The position numbers were made by a program, and so were the translations under genes. The notes beneath the pieces were generated by a model. That model saw only the letters and a program-made list of their open reading frames with translations, did not search any database and was not told the origin of the DNA. A DNA stretch of 64,000 nt, taken from the NCBI RefSeq assembly GCF_033958435.1, contig NC_134138.1:77176298-77240297 (forward strand), in the 5' to 3' direction. This document shows positions 63,735 through 64,000 of the stretch, piece by piece; position 1 is the stretch's first letter, and the number at the start of each line of letters is the position of its first letter. The stretch comes from Carettochelys insculpta. Taxonomy: Eukaryota; Chordata; Testudines; Carettochelyidae.

Positions 63735-64000
63735 TACAGGGCCACCAGACCTACCATTGGATGGGTAGCTGGGGTCTTCAAAGAGTGCAGTTGCCTGGTA
63801 CCTGGCAATTCAAAAGAGCCCAGGACTTCTAGCTGCCACCACCACTACCACAGCAGGGCAGAACCCAGAGCCCCAGGCCCTTTAAATTTTACCAGAGCCC
63901 CGAGCAATGAACTGTGGGCAGCTCTGAGGGCTGCCTCCACTGAGGTGGGCATGGAGTGCTGTGGGAAGCAGTGAGGTTTGCCTGCCCCCAGTTCTGCCCA
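63735..64000. mobile_element. GC-rich interspersed repeat, cut by window end
   Basis: A T-tract followed by AATACAGGGCCACC, then GCCCTTTAAATTTTACCAGAGCCC-type wording typical of a GC-rich reptilian repeat, possibly related to 15575-15821. The right end lies outside the window. Confidence 0.35.

Overview
The window looks like nuclear DNA of a sauropsid vertebrate, most likely a turtle. It is AT-rich and intron-like and has almost no long open frames. It carries CR1 LINEs, MIR-like SINE relics, Penelope-like retroelement ends, and many short inverted-repeat DNA elements whose termini carry a GTCTACAC-type motif. No bacterial or organellar features are present. The turtle call rests on recognising repeat families by eye, so a crocodilian source is not excluded.

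The one gene I can identify is ST18, a MYT1-family C2HC zinc-finger transcription factor, on the + strand. Its start-codon exon is 37868-37922 and ends exactly at a GTGAGT donor. A 31-nt exon follows at 39844-39874, between a consensus acceptor and a GTAAGA donor. The two join in frame and match the ST18 N-terminus as I remember it. No later coding exon was recognised. Sequence left of 37.9 kb is therefore probably 5'-UTR intron or upstream flank, and sequence right of 39.9 kb is probably the next, very long intron.

Layout: 1-10 kb is featureless AT-rich DNA with short microsatellites. 10.8-21.7 kb is repeat-rich: Penelope-like ends, two antisense CR1 copies, a 699-bp CpG-rich inverted-terminal-repeat element, an old local duplication, and other miniature DNA transposons. 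21.7-35.8 kb is mostly unique; it holds a mariner-unrelated hAT-like element, a probable conserved non-coding block near 25-25.8 kb, a perfect 30-bp palindrome at 30251-30280 and a possible non-coding exon at 30374-30480. 35.8-39.9 kb holds a miniature element, a MIR relic and the ST18 exons. 42.9-46.2 kb is a cluster of miniature elements that includes the second (711-bp) copy of the CpG-rich element. 50.2-56 kb has a Tigger-like element, a sense CR1 end and a long palindromic element. 59.7-60.5 kb is a probable antisense solo LTR with a TATA box. 62.3-62.5 kb is a second Penelope-like fold-back insertion.

The most interesting structures are the two Penelope-like fold-back insertions. Each is flanked by a 12-bp target-site duplication, one perfect and one with a single mismatch, and the family's ends retain hammerhead-ribozyme-like sequence. 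No new protein-coding system was found.
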